Positions 10,962-23,463 of a DNA stretch of 64,000 nt are shown here, in pieces. Source of the stretch: Siphonodentalium dalli (lineage: Eukaryota > Mollusca > Scaphopoda > Gadilida > Siphonodentaliidae); the NCBI GenBank assembly GCA_032622095.1, contig CP136066.1, forward strand, positions 198,450,816-198,514,815, written 5' to 3'. The stretch's first letter is position 1. Every line of letters starts with the position of its first letter. The translations under genes were made by a program, and so were the position numbers. Under the pieces are notes generated by a model. It was not told the DNA's origin. It ran no database searches and was given only the letters and a program-made list of their open reading frames with translations.

Positions 10962-11245
10962 CGGATTTTCGATTGACTCCTCTCATGTTTATTAACAACG
11001 TCAATAAGTTACTCAGGTAAACGGATTCGCAGTGACGTCACCGTAAGTTGTGACAGGGGCGGGGAGGGCGTCAACATTAGTTAGTCTCGTTCCTGGCTTT
11101 GACTAGTCTCCGGAATTTAAACATTGCCACCGTTCTGCTTTGGGCGTCGTTTACGTTGTTATGTCTAATATCTGGAAGGATGACCAAATACGATCGGAAT
11201 GAAACACGGTCTAATTTAACTAGATGAGTCTAGGTACTGTCATGG
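10962..11245. other. No feature recognised
   Basis: No gene, RNA or internal repeat was seen. Confidence 0.4.
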
Positions 11246-11648
11246 TTAAAGCTGCATAAACCAAATTAACGCTCCAAATTACTATTTCTTTGACTTCGGG
11301 GGGGGGGGCGTAAAAATATTTCATTCGAGTCGAGGAACCCACCATCAAAGCTCAGAGTGATCAGATATCGATTTTTGTAATTTGTTATTTCCCGAGATAT
11401 GTAATTTTTTTTCGGCCTGGCAAATATTCCTGAAGCCGAAGGTCTCGGACCAAATTGCGGATGAAGGTGGTTAACTTTAAAATCAAGTGGCTTTTGTGTT
11501 AGTTATTTGATAAATTTCGTTGAACAAAATGTTGATGCATGTGTAAATAACACGTTTTGGGCAATGTTATACTTGTTGTTGTTATCGTTGTTGTGGTTGT
11601 TGGAATCTGATGATACGAGTACCATCGAATCGGATTCAGAACCTTTAA
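11246..11648 (+). mobile_element. MITE family C, copy C2
   Basis: It shares AAATTACTATTTCTTTGACT, CATTCGAGTCGAGGAACCCA and AAAGCTCAGAGTGATCAGAT with C4. It contains a G run at 11299-11308 and a TTG-rich stretch near 11570. It ends in a degenerate AACCTTTAA. Confidence 0.72.
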
Positions 11649-12485
11649 TATTATTCCATACTGGAGAAATCGAACAAGTATACATAATATAATTACGTGC
11701 GCTCGCACAACAGTATGGCGATAAGTCAGATTCTTAGGTACGTAGGTACGTACGTTGGTGTCACCCTATCGATTTCACTCCAAGACGTCACCCTTACGCA
11801 GTACATACCGGCGACGTTACGGAGTAGATTATAGAGTTGACGCCCTTGGCACTGACTTCCGTTACTAGCTCGTTGCTATATAAACAAGCCAGCGATGTGG
11901 CTTTTGTACGTTATACCCCACCAATGTCAGTGTCTCGATATCATTTGACCAAATTTCTTGACATGAAATCGCGACAGACATGGCGTGAAATACATCGCAT
12001 TGAGTAAACAATTTCACATTGTTTCAATTCAACTTCAAGATCGCGGTAAAATCAAAAGCGCAATTTGTAAGTGGTAAACATCTGAAAAAGACATCAGGTA
12101 CATGCATAAACTAATTGTTGTGCATATTTATTTCTATTTGAGGTGACAATTTTTCATGTTTATCAGTATTTTTAACGATAAGAGCGATGGTAATTAGGGG
12201 ACTAAATTAAATAAATTAAGTAAAATATAGTGAAATTATTTATTTAATTATTTTTTATTACATTTTTGCGCACGTTGGCATCTCTCTGAGTGCATTCTAG
12301 TTGTATTCGCAATGATATTCGAAACTGATTAAATCTAGTTAGTATCTTATCCTAACCTAAGCTAACATATGGATAATTACATCATGTTCCAAATAAGGAT
12401 TGTTTACATGACACGTGCGTATTCTAAATAAAGAAATGACGCAACATGACATCGGTACAGCTTAATAATATGTATAACTCGCTGT
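11649..12485. other. No gene recognised
   Basis: AT-rich, with no match to other repeats in the window and no coding signal. Confidence 0.45.
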
Positions 12486-13250
12486 GGTACCCGGCGTTGC
12501 TCGGGTGAAGAATGCATAATTTATTAGTGGCCCATCAAGTAATTTTGAATAATTATTAGTCATCTAGGGTAAACAGCACCTACTCTTGCATGACTCTCCG
12601 AAAAAAGGTACATCTATCTTTTAAGTTGATAATATACGCTCTTTATTGCCAATTAGGAATGCTTCTTTAAGTCACTCGAGATAAACGGCACCTGGCCCGT
12701 GACATTCCCCGCGTCATTTTACTTTTGTGCAACAATTTTCGTCTGGCTGATAATAAACGCTCTTTTTTGATTATATAAATTATTAGTCTCCCTTTAGGTC
12801 ATCTGAAGTCAAAGGCGCATATGACATGGCAATCCCCTGGTCAGGTGACCCATCTCTACCAGTGTTCCTACGTACCTTCTAAGCTTCTAAGGGACGCTCT
12901 TTTTGGCTCATATTGACCCTTTAAGTCGCTTGATGTCAACGGCGTCTATCTCATGACACGCTACGGGTCAATTCATACCCGTGTTTCAATTTTCACCAAT
13001 GGATTTCAACCATTTTGGGTATGTTACAAATTATGTAGTTAAATTAATTATGGTTGTCCTTTTAAGATATATGAGATATTTGGGACGTATCTAATAAAAT
13101 TTAAGATTCCCCAGGTAATATTACACCTACATCCATCCGTTTTATTGCCTCTAGCCAGAAAATATAATTGTTAGTGCCATTTTAAGACACTTGAGGTGAA
13201 CGAGACCTATCCAATAACGCTCCCCGGGTCAAATTACCCATATATATAAA
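12486..13250. repeat. Old degenerate tandem array, ~130-bp unit, about six units
   Basis: Starting near 12530, 12655, 12780, 12920, 13050 and 13170, diverged units follow the same order: a TTATTAGT-like block, TTAAGNCACTTGAGGT, an AACGGCACCTA-like block, and NCCCCGGGTCA with an ACCCAT-like end. The block opens with CGCTGTGGTACCCGGCGTTG at 12480-12499. Unit similarity is low enough that it must be old. Confidence 0.6.
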
Positions 13251-14129
13251 ACAAATCAGCTCCGATGGTCTAGCGGTTTGGTCACATATGAGCGGACAAA
13301 CAAACGAACAAAAAAAGAAACAAAATTGAGTTGTATTAGTTAAGATTGCATGCGTGTCGCTATATCTTCATTTCCTTGTTTTTAGTATATAGCATCTGAA
13401 TTGGATATTTATCAGACTGGTATATAATGTGATCTGGGCATTCGAAAATTAAGTGGGCCTTTAAATAAATTTAAAATCAAAACCAGTGAATCAGTGAATA
13501 TCCAACAGTCATCAGTAGTCCTAATAATTTAAAAAACGAAACAAATGTCTAGTTTAAAATATGGCGTTTTTAGATCTAGATTTGAATATTTTTCTACTCG
13601 GCCAAACTTTTAGACTGAGATGACCATCAGCTGGAACGTTTCCAATTGTATATAGGGGTGTTGAAAAGGGCCAAACTGACGGGGGGGGGGGGGCAAAAAA
13701 AGAAGTTTATTTCTTTGGTTTTGTCTACTACAATTCTGGTGCAGTTGGAAATTCTAAAGCGTCCACCACCTCAATAATTATATCGATTTATAGTCACGTT
13801 CGTGTTCCGAATCCGAGACGCGTCGTGTAGCTAGAATATTATGTCATTTGTGGCGCGTCCACATGTAACTAAAAGAATATATCTGCAAGACAATATCAGG
13901 GACAATTGTACCCTGATATTTTCTTGCTGCGACGATTAATTAAGCCCGTGAGAACGCGGCGGTTTTGGTGGCACTGATTGAGCTCATTCTGAACAGTATT
14001 AGTCGTGATGGTTCAAGTGAATTGCGTCCGGTAAACAACATATAGTCCATATATTGGCAATTCATAACATTATGGCATTTCCAACTGTTGACATGTATTA
14101 CCGTGGAGTCGGTGGGCTGAACCATTGTT
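13251..14129. other. Mostly featureless; family D end fragment at 13395-13466
   Basis: 13420-13466 (GATCTGGGCATTCGAAAATT, then AAGTGGGCCTTTAAA) matches the right terminus of family D at 37075-37110. A G run occupies 13680-13693. No gene was seen. Confidence 0.55.
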
Positions 14130-14440
14130 CTCGTAGACTGAATTTCCAACCAGTAATGTATGTGGAATTTGTTGTTTTAGACCAACATTTGCATTCCGTC
14201 CTACTTTTGGTCAAAATATTGGTTTGAAATTTCCTCTATAGGTTCCCCCTCCCCGGTGTCCAGTCGAAATTAAAGTTTTAAAAAAAACAAGGCGGTACCA
14301 GATGGGAAATTCAAAGGCGATGGGATGAGTGCAAATTTAATTATGTGATCTTGGGAGTTTGGCCTGGTTCAAGGGAGGATGGTGCAGCTGGAAATCCCAC
14401 ATTGACATCCTCCGTCAACGGAAACACTCTATAGATATAC
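14130..14440. repeat. Dispersed repeat family E, copy 1
   Basis: It shares CCTACTTTTGGTC, a TTTGGCCTGGTTCAAGG block and a GGAAATCCCACATTGACATC block with 48590-49050, at clear but diverged similarity. A shorter relative lies at 17335-17460, with repeated GGAATTTCCAAC-type words. Confidence 0.55.
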
Positions 14441-14630
14441 GCCCCATACACACATATCCATATAATACTTCAGCAATTCTTTCAACCCATCTCCAATGGA
14501 ATTACGAAGTCAGTTTTTGAAACAGGCGATAATAATGATGGATCATAACTCCAGTGCGTGAACGGTTACCAGCGTATCCATTAGAGATTTTTAACGGATA
14601 CCGATGACCACAAATCAAGGTGAACACATA

Positions 14631-14972
14631 TCACCAACAGGCGATAACATACCAGTTCACTGCCTCCATCGGATATGTTCCTGTATTATTTTTTTCATTG
14701 ATCAAGTAAGTCACATAGGGCATACCTGATATTTTCTTGCCCGCCATGTGGACGGACGCGCCATTAAACTTGATCGACATGAAGATCATTGCGGCTAAAC
14801 ATTCACTGAGTTGGTCTGGCTTTGATTGAATGCCCTTTGACCTTTTGCTTCGTCCTCGATATCGGTAGGATTCGCAGAACACGGCGCAGACGACAAAATC
14901 ACATTGATTGTTTGGCGGGATGTTGGACGGCTTCTCTGGCAGTGCGCAGACGATATGTTTACACAGCGCCAC
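14631..14972 (-). CDS. Uncharacterised open frame, possible exon
   Basis: A 113-codon frame on the minus strand that does not coincide with any repeat identified in this window. The stretch SECLAAMIFMSIKFNGASVH, then MAGKKISG, has a protein-like composition. It ends at an ATATCAG/GTATGCC sequence that could be a splice donor, and is preceded by an AACTCAG that could be an acceptor. I do not recognise the family. Two other frames are also open across part of this interval, which weakens the case. Treat it as a candidate exon or a relic, not a gene. Confidence 0.2.
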   Translation of the reverse strand: MALCKHIVCALPEKPSNIPPNNQCDFVVCAVFCESYRYRGRSKRSKGIQSKPDQLSECLAAMIFMSIKFNGASVHMAGKKISGMPYVTYLINEKNNTGTYPMEAVNWYVIACW

Positions 14973-15296
14973 CTATTGGCTCCATGTCTCGCTTTAATCA
15001 ATCGTTAATTTGATGAACATAGCCATTCAATTTGTCTGAATTGTCCGGACATGTATGAAAAAGGTTATCAATATTGTACAGTCAACGGGACTTCCGGTGA
15101 GTGGAGTATGAATAGCAGCATTCTTTAGCGGAGTTCGACACCGATGAAATGGTGGAGTAATGGCTTACATCCGGTACTGCTATGCGCACTTTATGTTCAC
15201 AGTGGTTAATAGTGGTGTTGTCAGTGAGCAGAGGAGGGCAAAGCTTTCAATATTTATCGACGGAATTTCACCATTCTTCTCTTTATTTCCTGGGAT
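14973..15296. other. No feature recognised
   Basis: No gene, RNA or repeat was recognised. Confidence 0.4.
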
Positions 15297-15379
15297 AGAG
15301 GTCCACAGAAGGTGAATTTAGTTATGTTAGCCCGCTGTGCAGGGTAGCGTCACTAATTTCACCCTCTGGCGGACCTCAT
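15297..15379. repeat. Family F palindrome, solitary copy F1
   Basis: GAGGTCCACAGAAGGTGAAT, then TTAGT at the left, is mirrored by ACTAATTTCACCCTCTGGCG, then GACCTC at the right, around a CTGTGCAGGG centre. It is an ~83-base hairpin-forming unit. Confidence 0.8.
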
Positions 15380-15948
15380 TACATTTCGTAACGACTGACG
15401 CGAATCGCACTTATCTTGTTTGGTCATCCTTCCAGATATTCGATATAGTTGCAAGACAGAGTTCAGTCCCCTCGCTCTGCTGGTCTGACCTCTGCAATCA
15501 TGCATATATTTCGTAAATAAATCTAGCATGTTTTATTGAAGTGCTTTGTCAGTTACAATTTAATCTGATCTAGCTAATTTTTATCAGGTTTATCAGAATA
15601 ATGCAGAATGAATTGTATATAACCGAATATAACCGATAAAAATCTTAAATAACAAAAATGAGCAATTTCCTCACATTCTGTGTACGTGGTGGCAGTGATC
15701 AGACCAGTGTAGCTGGGGACTGAACTATATATGTCTTGCAGTTTGATTCGATATATTACTTCCTGTGCTCAGGGCTCAGTTGTTACGGTGCATGGCGCAT
15801 TAAAGTCATGAATGGCCTTGGTTGTAGGCTATTTAGAAATAAAAGTTACCAAACTATGAATTTCCTCATGAATATACTAATATATAGTTTAATGATATAG
15901 TATGCATGCGATATTGCCCACAAAACACACTTTTGTGAGCCGAGCATT
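15380..15948. other. No gene recognised
   Basis: 15690-15735 (GTGGCAGTGATCAGACCAGT) resembles the left edge of the satellite array near 7833. Nothing else was seen. Confidence 0.4.
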
Positions 15949-16407
15949 TGTGACCCGCCATATCAAATTCAATCGTAAGTCGGGATTTTTTTTACCCTGT
16001 GCCAATGCATTCTATTATATATGCGAGTCGACCATAGGTCGCCTCGCATATATAAGAGAATGCATTGGCCTAACAATTTTTTACAATTTTAATAATTTTT
16101 TCTTGTATTCTTTAACAATTTTATAATTTCACCCATACAGAGCCCCAGACAAACATGAGCAGACGACAGTCTTCTATATGCTTCTATATATGTGTGGGGC
16201 TCCCTGCAGGATAATGGATGTTGTTTATTTTATGTCCTAAAAATTGTAAGAAACATTTATTTTAAAAAAATGATAAAAAATTGTCAGGCCAATGCATTCT
16301 CTTATATATGCGAGGCGACCTATGGTCGACTCGCATATATAAGAGAATGCATTGGCACAGGGTAAAAAAATCCCGACTTACGACTGGATTTGATATGGCG
16401 GGTCACA
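15949..16407 (+). mobile_element. Family B element with twin palindromes, copy B1
   Basis: The ends are inverted repeats of about 45 bases (TGTGACCCGCCATATCAAAT and its complement) running straight into CCCTGTGCCAATGC. The core carries the same two mirror-oriented ~69-bp palindromes as family A. Between them is the shared AT-rich spacer (TTGTATTCTTTAACAATTTT) plus ~130 extra bases containing a GAGCCCC/GGGGCTC hairpin. No transposase is encoded. Flanks in other copies suggest a TA target. Confidence 0.85.
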
Positions 16408-17183
16408 TATGTTTATATGCAGCACGTAAAGAGTGTGCGATAAGTAAAACACTCAACTCTGTGGCGATTCTTTTGGGCAGATTGATTCACGGTGACCCAT
16501 ACAACACCGAAATCTTGAGTGGCGAGGATTTCCAAGTGCTATATCGGTATGTTGTAAACAATATGGTGTCAATTATAACCAAAGTTCGTTATATGGGGTA
16601 TCGCACGTATACTCTCTTTATACGTATTGTAATGTATTGTAATATGGCTTTTGTTCACTAGCAATGCGTACGATCTTGACAATAACATGTCATTTATGCG
16701 ATATTTATGATTGGCATAAGAACAAAATATGTCTATATTTTAATATTCTTTCTTTTTATGGCGGTTTTAACGGATATGATTTTTTAAACAGCAATACTCA
16801 CCACGAAGGCCATCCGTATTTTTAAGTCAACGTTAGCCGACCAGCGATGCCGTAGCATGTTCAAATCCCAATTAGCACAGCTTGGTTTAAACAGTGTTTA
16901 GTCTACCCTCTAAACACGTACATCAGGCAACTGAACATATAAAATTATGACATAGATATGACACCATGATTTAGTTTAGAAGAGGGTGAAGATCATCTAA
17001 CAAACGGGTCACCGTTTATCTTAAGTTATCTCATAAGAGAAGAACATCATACAGAATACAATGAAGAAGGAGCGAATGGCAAGAGGTCGAGTCGAAGAGG
17101 CCGAGTTGAAGAGGCCGAGTTGATGAGGCCGAGTTCAAAAGAACAGGTTGAAGAGAACAGGTTGAGGTGATATGAAAATTATG
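16408..17183. other. No gene; repeat family N at 16670-16830 and a short minisatellite
   Basis: 16670-16830 matches 37565-37720 (AATAACAT, GCATAAGAACAAA, TTTTTATGGCGGTTTT). 17088-17165 is a ~16-bp tandem (GAAGAGGCCGAGTTGA). The rest is unassigned. Confidence 0.55.
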
Positions 17184-17625
17184 AGAAAACATTACAGAAA
17201 AGTATGTGTAGAATAACCAAACGCCCACTGACAGCCGTAAGGGTCCCCTAATATGGCGACTCGTTTGTATTGCGACCGAAAGGAGTGAAGATTTGGATAC
17301 TGATTGTTGATTGAGTCTTCTAAGCCACAAGGTTGTTAGCCTGGAATTTCCAACAGTTGCATGGGAAAAAGATACCAGTCATGGAAAATTCCAACCAAGT
17401 CATGTGGGGTGCAAATAGATTTTCCAAAACTTGGGAATTTTGTCTGGTTAAATTAAAAGGGGACAAAACCTAAATCCAAGCATTCATTAGACGCATTCTA
17501 AATATATTCAAAGGTAAATATGAAACAAATAAATTAATTTGAGTCGAGGAATGTATTGTAAATGTACACGCATATACACACAAAATAATAGTATAATACC
17601 TAAATTGTATTTGACTGCAGTCATT

Positions 17626-17905
17626 TACAACAATTACTATATAGGGTACGTTCTCCGAGAAGTTTCAGTATACGTGAGTACGAACAATTACTATATAGGT
17701 TACGTTCTCCGAGAAGTTTCAGTATACGTGAGTACGAACAATTACTATATAGGTTACGTTCTCCGAGAAGTTTCAGTATACGTGAGTACGAACAATTACT
17801 ATATAGGTTACGTTCTCCGAGAAGTTTCAGTATACGTGAGTACGAACAATTACTATATAGGTTACGTTCTCCGAGAAGTTTCAGTATACGTGAGTACGAA
17901 CAATT
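17626..17905. repeat. 54-bp minisatellite, five units (copy 1)
   Basis: The unit is AACAATTACTATATAGGTTA, then CGTTCTCCGAGAAGTTTCAG and TATACGTGAGTACG. Because 54 bases is 18 codons, a 122-codon open frame crosses it with an 18-residue repeat. It has no other coding support. Confidence 0.93.
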
Positions 17906-18326
17906 AATTAACGGGTGCGGATTGGGTTACATTTAGCAGACATCGTGTAAACATCTATGTTGGGAGGGGGCGTCAATTCAATACACCCGCTGACTACAGA
18001 ATAAAATTAATAACTTTCTGGGACTATTTAAGAATGCATATAAAGTAACATTTTATCAGATACATTTACCTGAAAATTGTACAAGAATATCCCGAAGATG
18101 ATCGTTTTATTCATTGCATTCTGGTTTTGCTGTCATCCGCAAAATATGTTTATTCTCGTCTGGTCTTACTCAGACATTAAAGTTGGCAGATTTTGTTCGA
18201 CAAACATGTTTTATTCCAGACTGATGTCCATTTCCATTGGTATTCACACTTGGAATATTGGTACACATCTTGTTATTAATTCAGGCTAAACAAATCCGTC
18301 AAATAATGGAAATTTGAGTACAGTCA

Positions 18327-18775
18327 CCCTTTAAAGTGTCACTTAATTTCCTACCCCCCCCCCCCCCCCAGATCACATTATATAAAATATATACCATACT
18401 ATAACATAACAGTTGAAAGACTCCAAACATTGCATTATCAACTTATCCGGTGTAATAAACTACTGTGCACATGTTGTTTTTGTTGAGGTACCGACGTGTT
18501 TTCATAAGTATATTATTTTCTATGGAAGGGAATAACTCTATATATTAATTTGTCTTCTGTTATAGTCTGTGGGCGAGACGGTGGAAATGTTTCTATGATA
18601 TCAGCTATTTTCTATTATTCTATGGGCACTTTTTTCAGACATAGACGTTCTAAATGGTGATGAATTATATTATTTTAATCATATTTTATGTCATAGATTG
18701 TTATTAAAATCATATATCAAGGCACTATAAACAAAATAATCGGTGACTCGAAAACTAAATTTTAAGTGTGAATTT
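18327..18775 (-). mobile_element. MITE family D (in duplication copy 1)
   Basis: The ends CCCTTTAAAGTGTCACTTAA and AATTTTAAGTG are inverted repeats. The interior shares TTTATGTCATAGATTGTTAT and AATCGGTGACTC with the other D copies. A C run at 18354-18370 is length-variable against copy 2. Confidence 0.75.
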
Positions 18776-20394
18776 CGAATTTTGATTTTCCTCAAAATAA
18801 GCGTATATCTATTCCATAGTATCCCTACAGTGCATCCTGGATTCCACGACATTTGTAAAACCGTGATATGATTTACCTTTTGATTTCACGGAACTCATCT
18901 AGTGGGTTATTTGTTTAGTTCAGTTAAATTCGCAAACTGAAAGATTTAATACTGTACTGCGCCAATTAGATCATGCCATGAATCTGTACTCTTATAGCTA
19001 GGCACATAGGGTGTGTTTACATTGTTGTAGATCTGTATACAGTTGTACACGCATACTATAGTGTAAACGGGTTGATATAGAAATGCACACAGAAAGAAAA
19101 CAGTATTCATTGTTGTAAGCAAAAATCGTGTCCGTTATATGTCACGGTCAACACCGAGGCATTGCGACAGGCACATCTGGTTTGATTAATTGTTACTCGG
19201 GCTTGGCGAATGTGCACATTTAATCTTTCTTTGTCATTTCAACCCATGTATTTCACACTGTGTAAGCGAGAACCTGTGTACTGGTAGATGAAGTAGCCCT
19301 ATTTCTATGTGTGTACATGTACACTGTTGTTTATTGTGTATTCATATGTTATTTGTTCTCATGCGCCTTTCATTCTTTCTTCGAACCATTATCAACTGGT
19401 GTAAGAATAAACTGCTTTGGTCTGCTGATAGTTGATTAATTTTTTTGTCTGGCCTAAACTGACACGACTCATAGTGAATTGTCAATTACCAGAGTACTGA
19501 TGAGCGCGCGTTCATTATCTGTAATCATGTTGTGATCACAGTAATCTGCGACACGTGACTTCACACATATCTGTATACAGATATACAGCAATGTAAATAT
19601 ACCCATAGAGAACACCAGTACGAAACTTCGGAAGTTTTTGCAGGCAATTTTATAACATTGAAAAAGCAGTGCAGGTAATATATTTCTTAGTTAATACCTG
19701 TTCCTTAATAATGTATTTCACTGAAGGTGAAGGTCCAAACTCGAAATTTTGCATGTATCGTATCGCTTGCAATTGTGGAATTTCTCCCTGGTAATTAGTT
19801 CAATGTTTATTGCGATATCAGCTCACAAAAGTCACAAACAGCATGCAATCTCAAGATAGGACCACCCCTACTTCAAAGTAGATTGTTACGGGGCAAGTAT
19901 TAACAAAGAAATATATTCCCTGCTTTGTTTGTTCAAAGTTAGAACAGGTCAAGACATCAAAAAGTTCCCATGCTGGTTTTGTACTGGTGGAATATGATCT
20001 ATATGGGCGTAGATGGAGAAGAGATTAATGACTTGACATATACGCCAATATAAATACGGTGTCTCTTGGAATCTGATTTAGATAGCTTAAATTGTCAAGA
20101 GGATATATTTTGATTGATTTTGAAAGTCCTTATTTTCATTAACATGTCTTCTATATGTGCACTTAAGCATCCCTTGATATGTGTGTCCTGGTGACTGACA
20201 GAGCATAATGACATAGCAATTTTCTCACCAAAAGCTCTTCGCCGGCATCGGGCGCAGCATTATACACATTTTGTATATAGGCTCGCGGTTTATCCTAATA
20301 CCCTTCGCTCCGCGATAGTGTTTATCTTGTGAGCAATTTTCTCGATTCCCCCTTAAGCCGTTAATTGACACGCTACTCAAATATAATATTAACT
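18776..20394. other. No gene recognised
   Basis: AT-rich sequence, nearly identical to 24324-25946. 18965-18990 resembles one arm of the hairpin at 46129-46201 (TAGATCATGCCATGAAT). No coding signal. Confidence 0.5.
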
Positions 20395-20962
20395 CCTTAG
20401 CCTTCTAACCGAGATCTCCACCGCGGTAAGTACCGCGGTTATAAGCCTGAGATCAAATATGATTCAATGTTAACGCATTGTCAGTGGGAGTGGTAGAATG
20501 TAGAACAGGGAAATAGAGAGACAGAGCGATTGAAGGAGAGAGAGGAAAACGGCAGACGAAGAGAAAGAGGGGAGGAGGACAATATAGTATTAGCCCATTA
20601 CTCTTCTAACCGAATAGTATATAACCACGGTTAGTGGATCAAATATGATTCAATGTTAACGCATTGTCAGTGGGAGTGCGAGAAAGTAGAACAGGGGAAT
20701 AGAGAGACATGGCGATTGAAGGAGACAGCGGAAAACAGCAGACGAAGAGAGAGGGAAGGGGGACAATATATTATTAGCCCATTAGCCTTCTAACCGAATA
20801 GTAACCACGGTTAGTGGATCAAATATGATTCAATGTTAACGCATTGTCGGTGGGAGTGGCAGAATGTAGAACAGGGACATAGAGAGACAGGGCGATTGAA
20901 GGAGACAGCGGAAAACAGCAGACGAAGATAGAGAGGGGAGGGGGACAATATATTATTATGTT
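20395..20962. repeat. ~185-bp GA-rich tandem repeat, three units (copy 1)
   Basis: Each unit has CTTCTAACCGA, GGATCAAATATGATTCAATG, TTAACGCATTGTC and a purine-rich half (AGAGAGACAGGGCGATTGAA). The last 50 bases of the window (63950-64000) resemble the purine-rich half. Confidence 0.85.
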
Positions 20963-21450
20963 ATTATGTAAACAACAACAACGCTGCAGTGATTTAACAA
21001 ACATCGCTAATCGTGTCGTAGGTGGCTATGACTATGATTATGTATTCATAATTAATTAATGTATACAAACAAAGAGTTATTGGGGACGGCATAACATGTG
21101 AAGGCTGTCTTCCTGCTGTCACCAAAACCGGAGGATATAAAGAAATCATAGAATTGTGTTAATTACTAAAATATATATAGAATGTTTACATTTCTTTCGA
21201 AAAGAAGAAACATTCAAGTAATAATATTCGTCCATCGTTCAGCTAATAACATAGAATGTATAATATATCAGTGCAATGTTTTGAGGAGATGAGGTCATAG
21301 GTCGTTCATGATTGAGGTTCGCAATGAAATGGAATAAGATAAGATGGGGGATGGTAAATACTTTTGATCCAATTATTTTAGTCTGATTATGATTTTATGA
21401 ATATTTTTCAATGCTTTGACCGTTCTCTAATGTTTACCGTCAAGTTTTGC
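20963..21450. other. No gene recognised
   Basis: No repeat or coding signal was seen. The matching part of copy 2 is 26515-27002. Confidence 0.45.
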
Positions 21451-21841
21451 TTAACCCTTTACCCAACAAAACGGCCAAAACCGGCCAAATAAACCTCAAC
21501 AGCCTAAAATATCTTCGGTCTGTCTCAATAGAACCATACAAATATGGATCTCATTGGAACCGGCTCCTTGACCACATTGTGATAGTTACAGTTATGCCCT
21601 GTGCCAATGCATTCTCTTATATATGCGAGTCGACCATAGGTCGCCTCGCATATATAAGAGAATGTATTGGCCTAAAAAAAATCTTTTTTTTAAACTTTTT
21701 ACCATTTTTTCTTACATTCTTTAACAATTTTTAATGTGTTAAGCCAATGCATTCTCTTATATATGCGAGGCGACCTATGATCGACTCGCATATATAAGAG
21801 AATGCATTGGCACAGGGCCGTTCTGTTGTGTAAAGGGTTAA
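21451..21841 (+). mobile_element. Family A element, copy A3
   Basis: TTAA-flanked with twin palindromes, inside duplication copy 1. The spacer is slightly shorter than in A1, and GATCGACTCG replaces GGTCGACTCG in the right palindrome. The same change is in A4, as expected if both came from one duplication. Confidence 0.85.
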
Positions 21842-21934
21842 ACTTTTGGCATCGTATTGGACTAATTGGACTGTAATTCAAGCACTAATGTTTACATAAC
21901 AATGGTTTGTAAAATCATATTATTGGAAAGCATC

Positions 21935-22333
21935 TTAGGGTACGTTCATACGCTGGTAAGTTTGCACGGTATGTTCTGCAAGGTGCCATAATTTGAAAGT
22001 AAACATGCATATAATATGCATCTTTACCAAAGCGAATGACATGAGAAGAGAAGTAAAAAAAATTAGTTCCACTTGTAACGGCGCTACTGACATTTGCCTT
22101 CAAATACCTGTATGATTGATTCTTGCGAGATAATTGCACGCCATTTACAGACAAATTCCGGTAGCATGGCTACAGGTGGAACTATAGGGATTTTACTTCG
22201 CATGCAGTTAGGTGTGGTACAGATGCATTTCATATGGTAGTTTCCATTCATATGCTGACACCATATCGTTTTCTACGACGAAATACCTGCAAACCATACT
22301 GTGCAAACTTGCCAGTGTATGAACATTCCCTTA
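21935..22333. mobile_element. Family G TIR element, copy G1
   Basis: TTA-GGGTACGTTCATACGCTGG at the left is mirrored by CCAGTGTATGAACATTCCC-TTA at the right, with a 3-bp TTA duplication. A TTA target and GGG start are typical of PIF/Harbinger elements. No coding capacity. Confidence 0.72.
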
Positions 22334-22469
22334 ATAATGAACATAAGAACAAACACAATCTATTTTTATGTACTTGTTGAGGATAGTTGTTTTACAAACT
22401 TTTATTCAATTTCGCATGAACATACTTCGAATGCCTTGAGTCCCTTTAAATCAGAATTTAATGCAGGGT

Positions 22470-22719
22470 TCGTGCTCAGAAGTGGCACGCGGCGGGACTG
22501 TAGAAGGGCCCCCGAACAGACCTTCAGACGTGGTCGCGACTTGAGGCACGCGGGCGGGACCGATGATAGTCCCCGAACAGACATTCAGAAGTGGCCGCGA
22601 CTACCAGCACGCGGGCGGGACCGATGATAGTCCCCCGAACAGACTCTCAAAAGTAGCCGCGACTAACAACACTGGGGAATAATGGTCACCCGAACAGACT
22701 CAGAAGTAGCCGCGATTAG
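22470..22719. repeat. GC-rich minisatellite, truncated end of duplication copy 1
   Basis: It contains the first four or so units of the array that is complete at 28028-29974. It breaks off at 22719 and an 11-base filler leads into copy 2. Confidence 0.9.
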
Positions 22720-23186
22720 AGAAGAAACGCGAAAACAAAACATTACAGAAAAGTATGGGAAGAATAACCACACGCCCCACTGACAGCAGTATAAGGGTCC
22801 CCTAATGTGGCGACTCGTTTGTATTTCGACCCGAAAGCAGTGAAGATTTGGATACCGATTGTTGATTGAGTCTTCTAAACCACATCAAGGTTGTTAGCCT
22901 GGAATTTCCAACAGTTGCATGGGAAAAGGATACCAGTCATGGAAAATTCCAACCCAAACATGTGGGGGTGCAAATAGATTTTCCAAAACTTGGGAATTTT
23001 GTCTGGTTCAATTAAAAGGGGACAATACCTAAATCCAACCATTCATAAGACGCATTCTAAATATATTCAAAGGTAAATGTGAAACAAATAAATTAATTTG
23101 AGTCGAGGGATGTATTGTAAATACACAGGCATATACACACAAAATAATAGTATAATACCTAAAATGTATTTGACTGCAGTCATTTA

Positions 23187-23463
23187 CAACAATTACTATA
23201 TAGGTTACGTTCTCCGAGAAGTTTCAGTATACGTGAGTACGAACAATTAATATATAGGTTACGTTCTCCGAGAAGTTTCAGTATACGTGAGTACGAACAA
23301 TTACTATATAGGTTACGTTCTCCGAGAAGTTTCAGTATACGTGAGTACGAACAATTACTATATAGGTTACGTTCTCTGAGAAGTTTCAGTATACGTGAGT
23401 ACGAACAATTACTATATAGGTTACGTTCTCCGAGAAGTTTCAGTATACGTGAGTACGAACAAT
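23187..23463. repeat. 54-bp minisatellite, five units (copy 2)
   Basis: Same unit and unit count as 17626-17905, with a few substitutions that close the reading frame. Confidence 0.93.

Larger units (their letters stand above)
17184..22719 (+). repeat. 5.55-kb tandem segmental duplication, copy 1
   Basis: This segment is repeated immediately downstream at 22731-28271 with an offset of 5551-5552 bases. It contains, in order, a family E relative, a 54-bp minisatellite, a family D MITE, a ~1.6-kb featureless stretch, a 185-bp GA-rich tandem, a family A element, a family G element and the first units of the GC-rich minisatellite. The copies differ often before about 18650 and rarely after it. 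The right edge stops inside the minisatellite at a CGCGATTAG shared with copy 2. Confidence 0.97.

Noticed and set aside
13258-13300. tRNA-like box A (TGGTCTAGCGG)
   Set aside because: It matches the pol III box A consensus, but no box B follows at the expected distance and no cloverleaf can be drawn. It could be the edge of a decayed tRNA-derived SINE.
16281-16661. Open frame starting MSGQCILLYMRGDLWSTRIY
   Set aside because: Its first part is the palindrome of family B, and the same peptide appears at every copy of the core.
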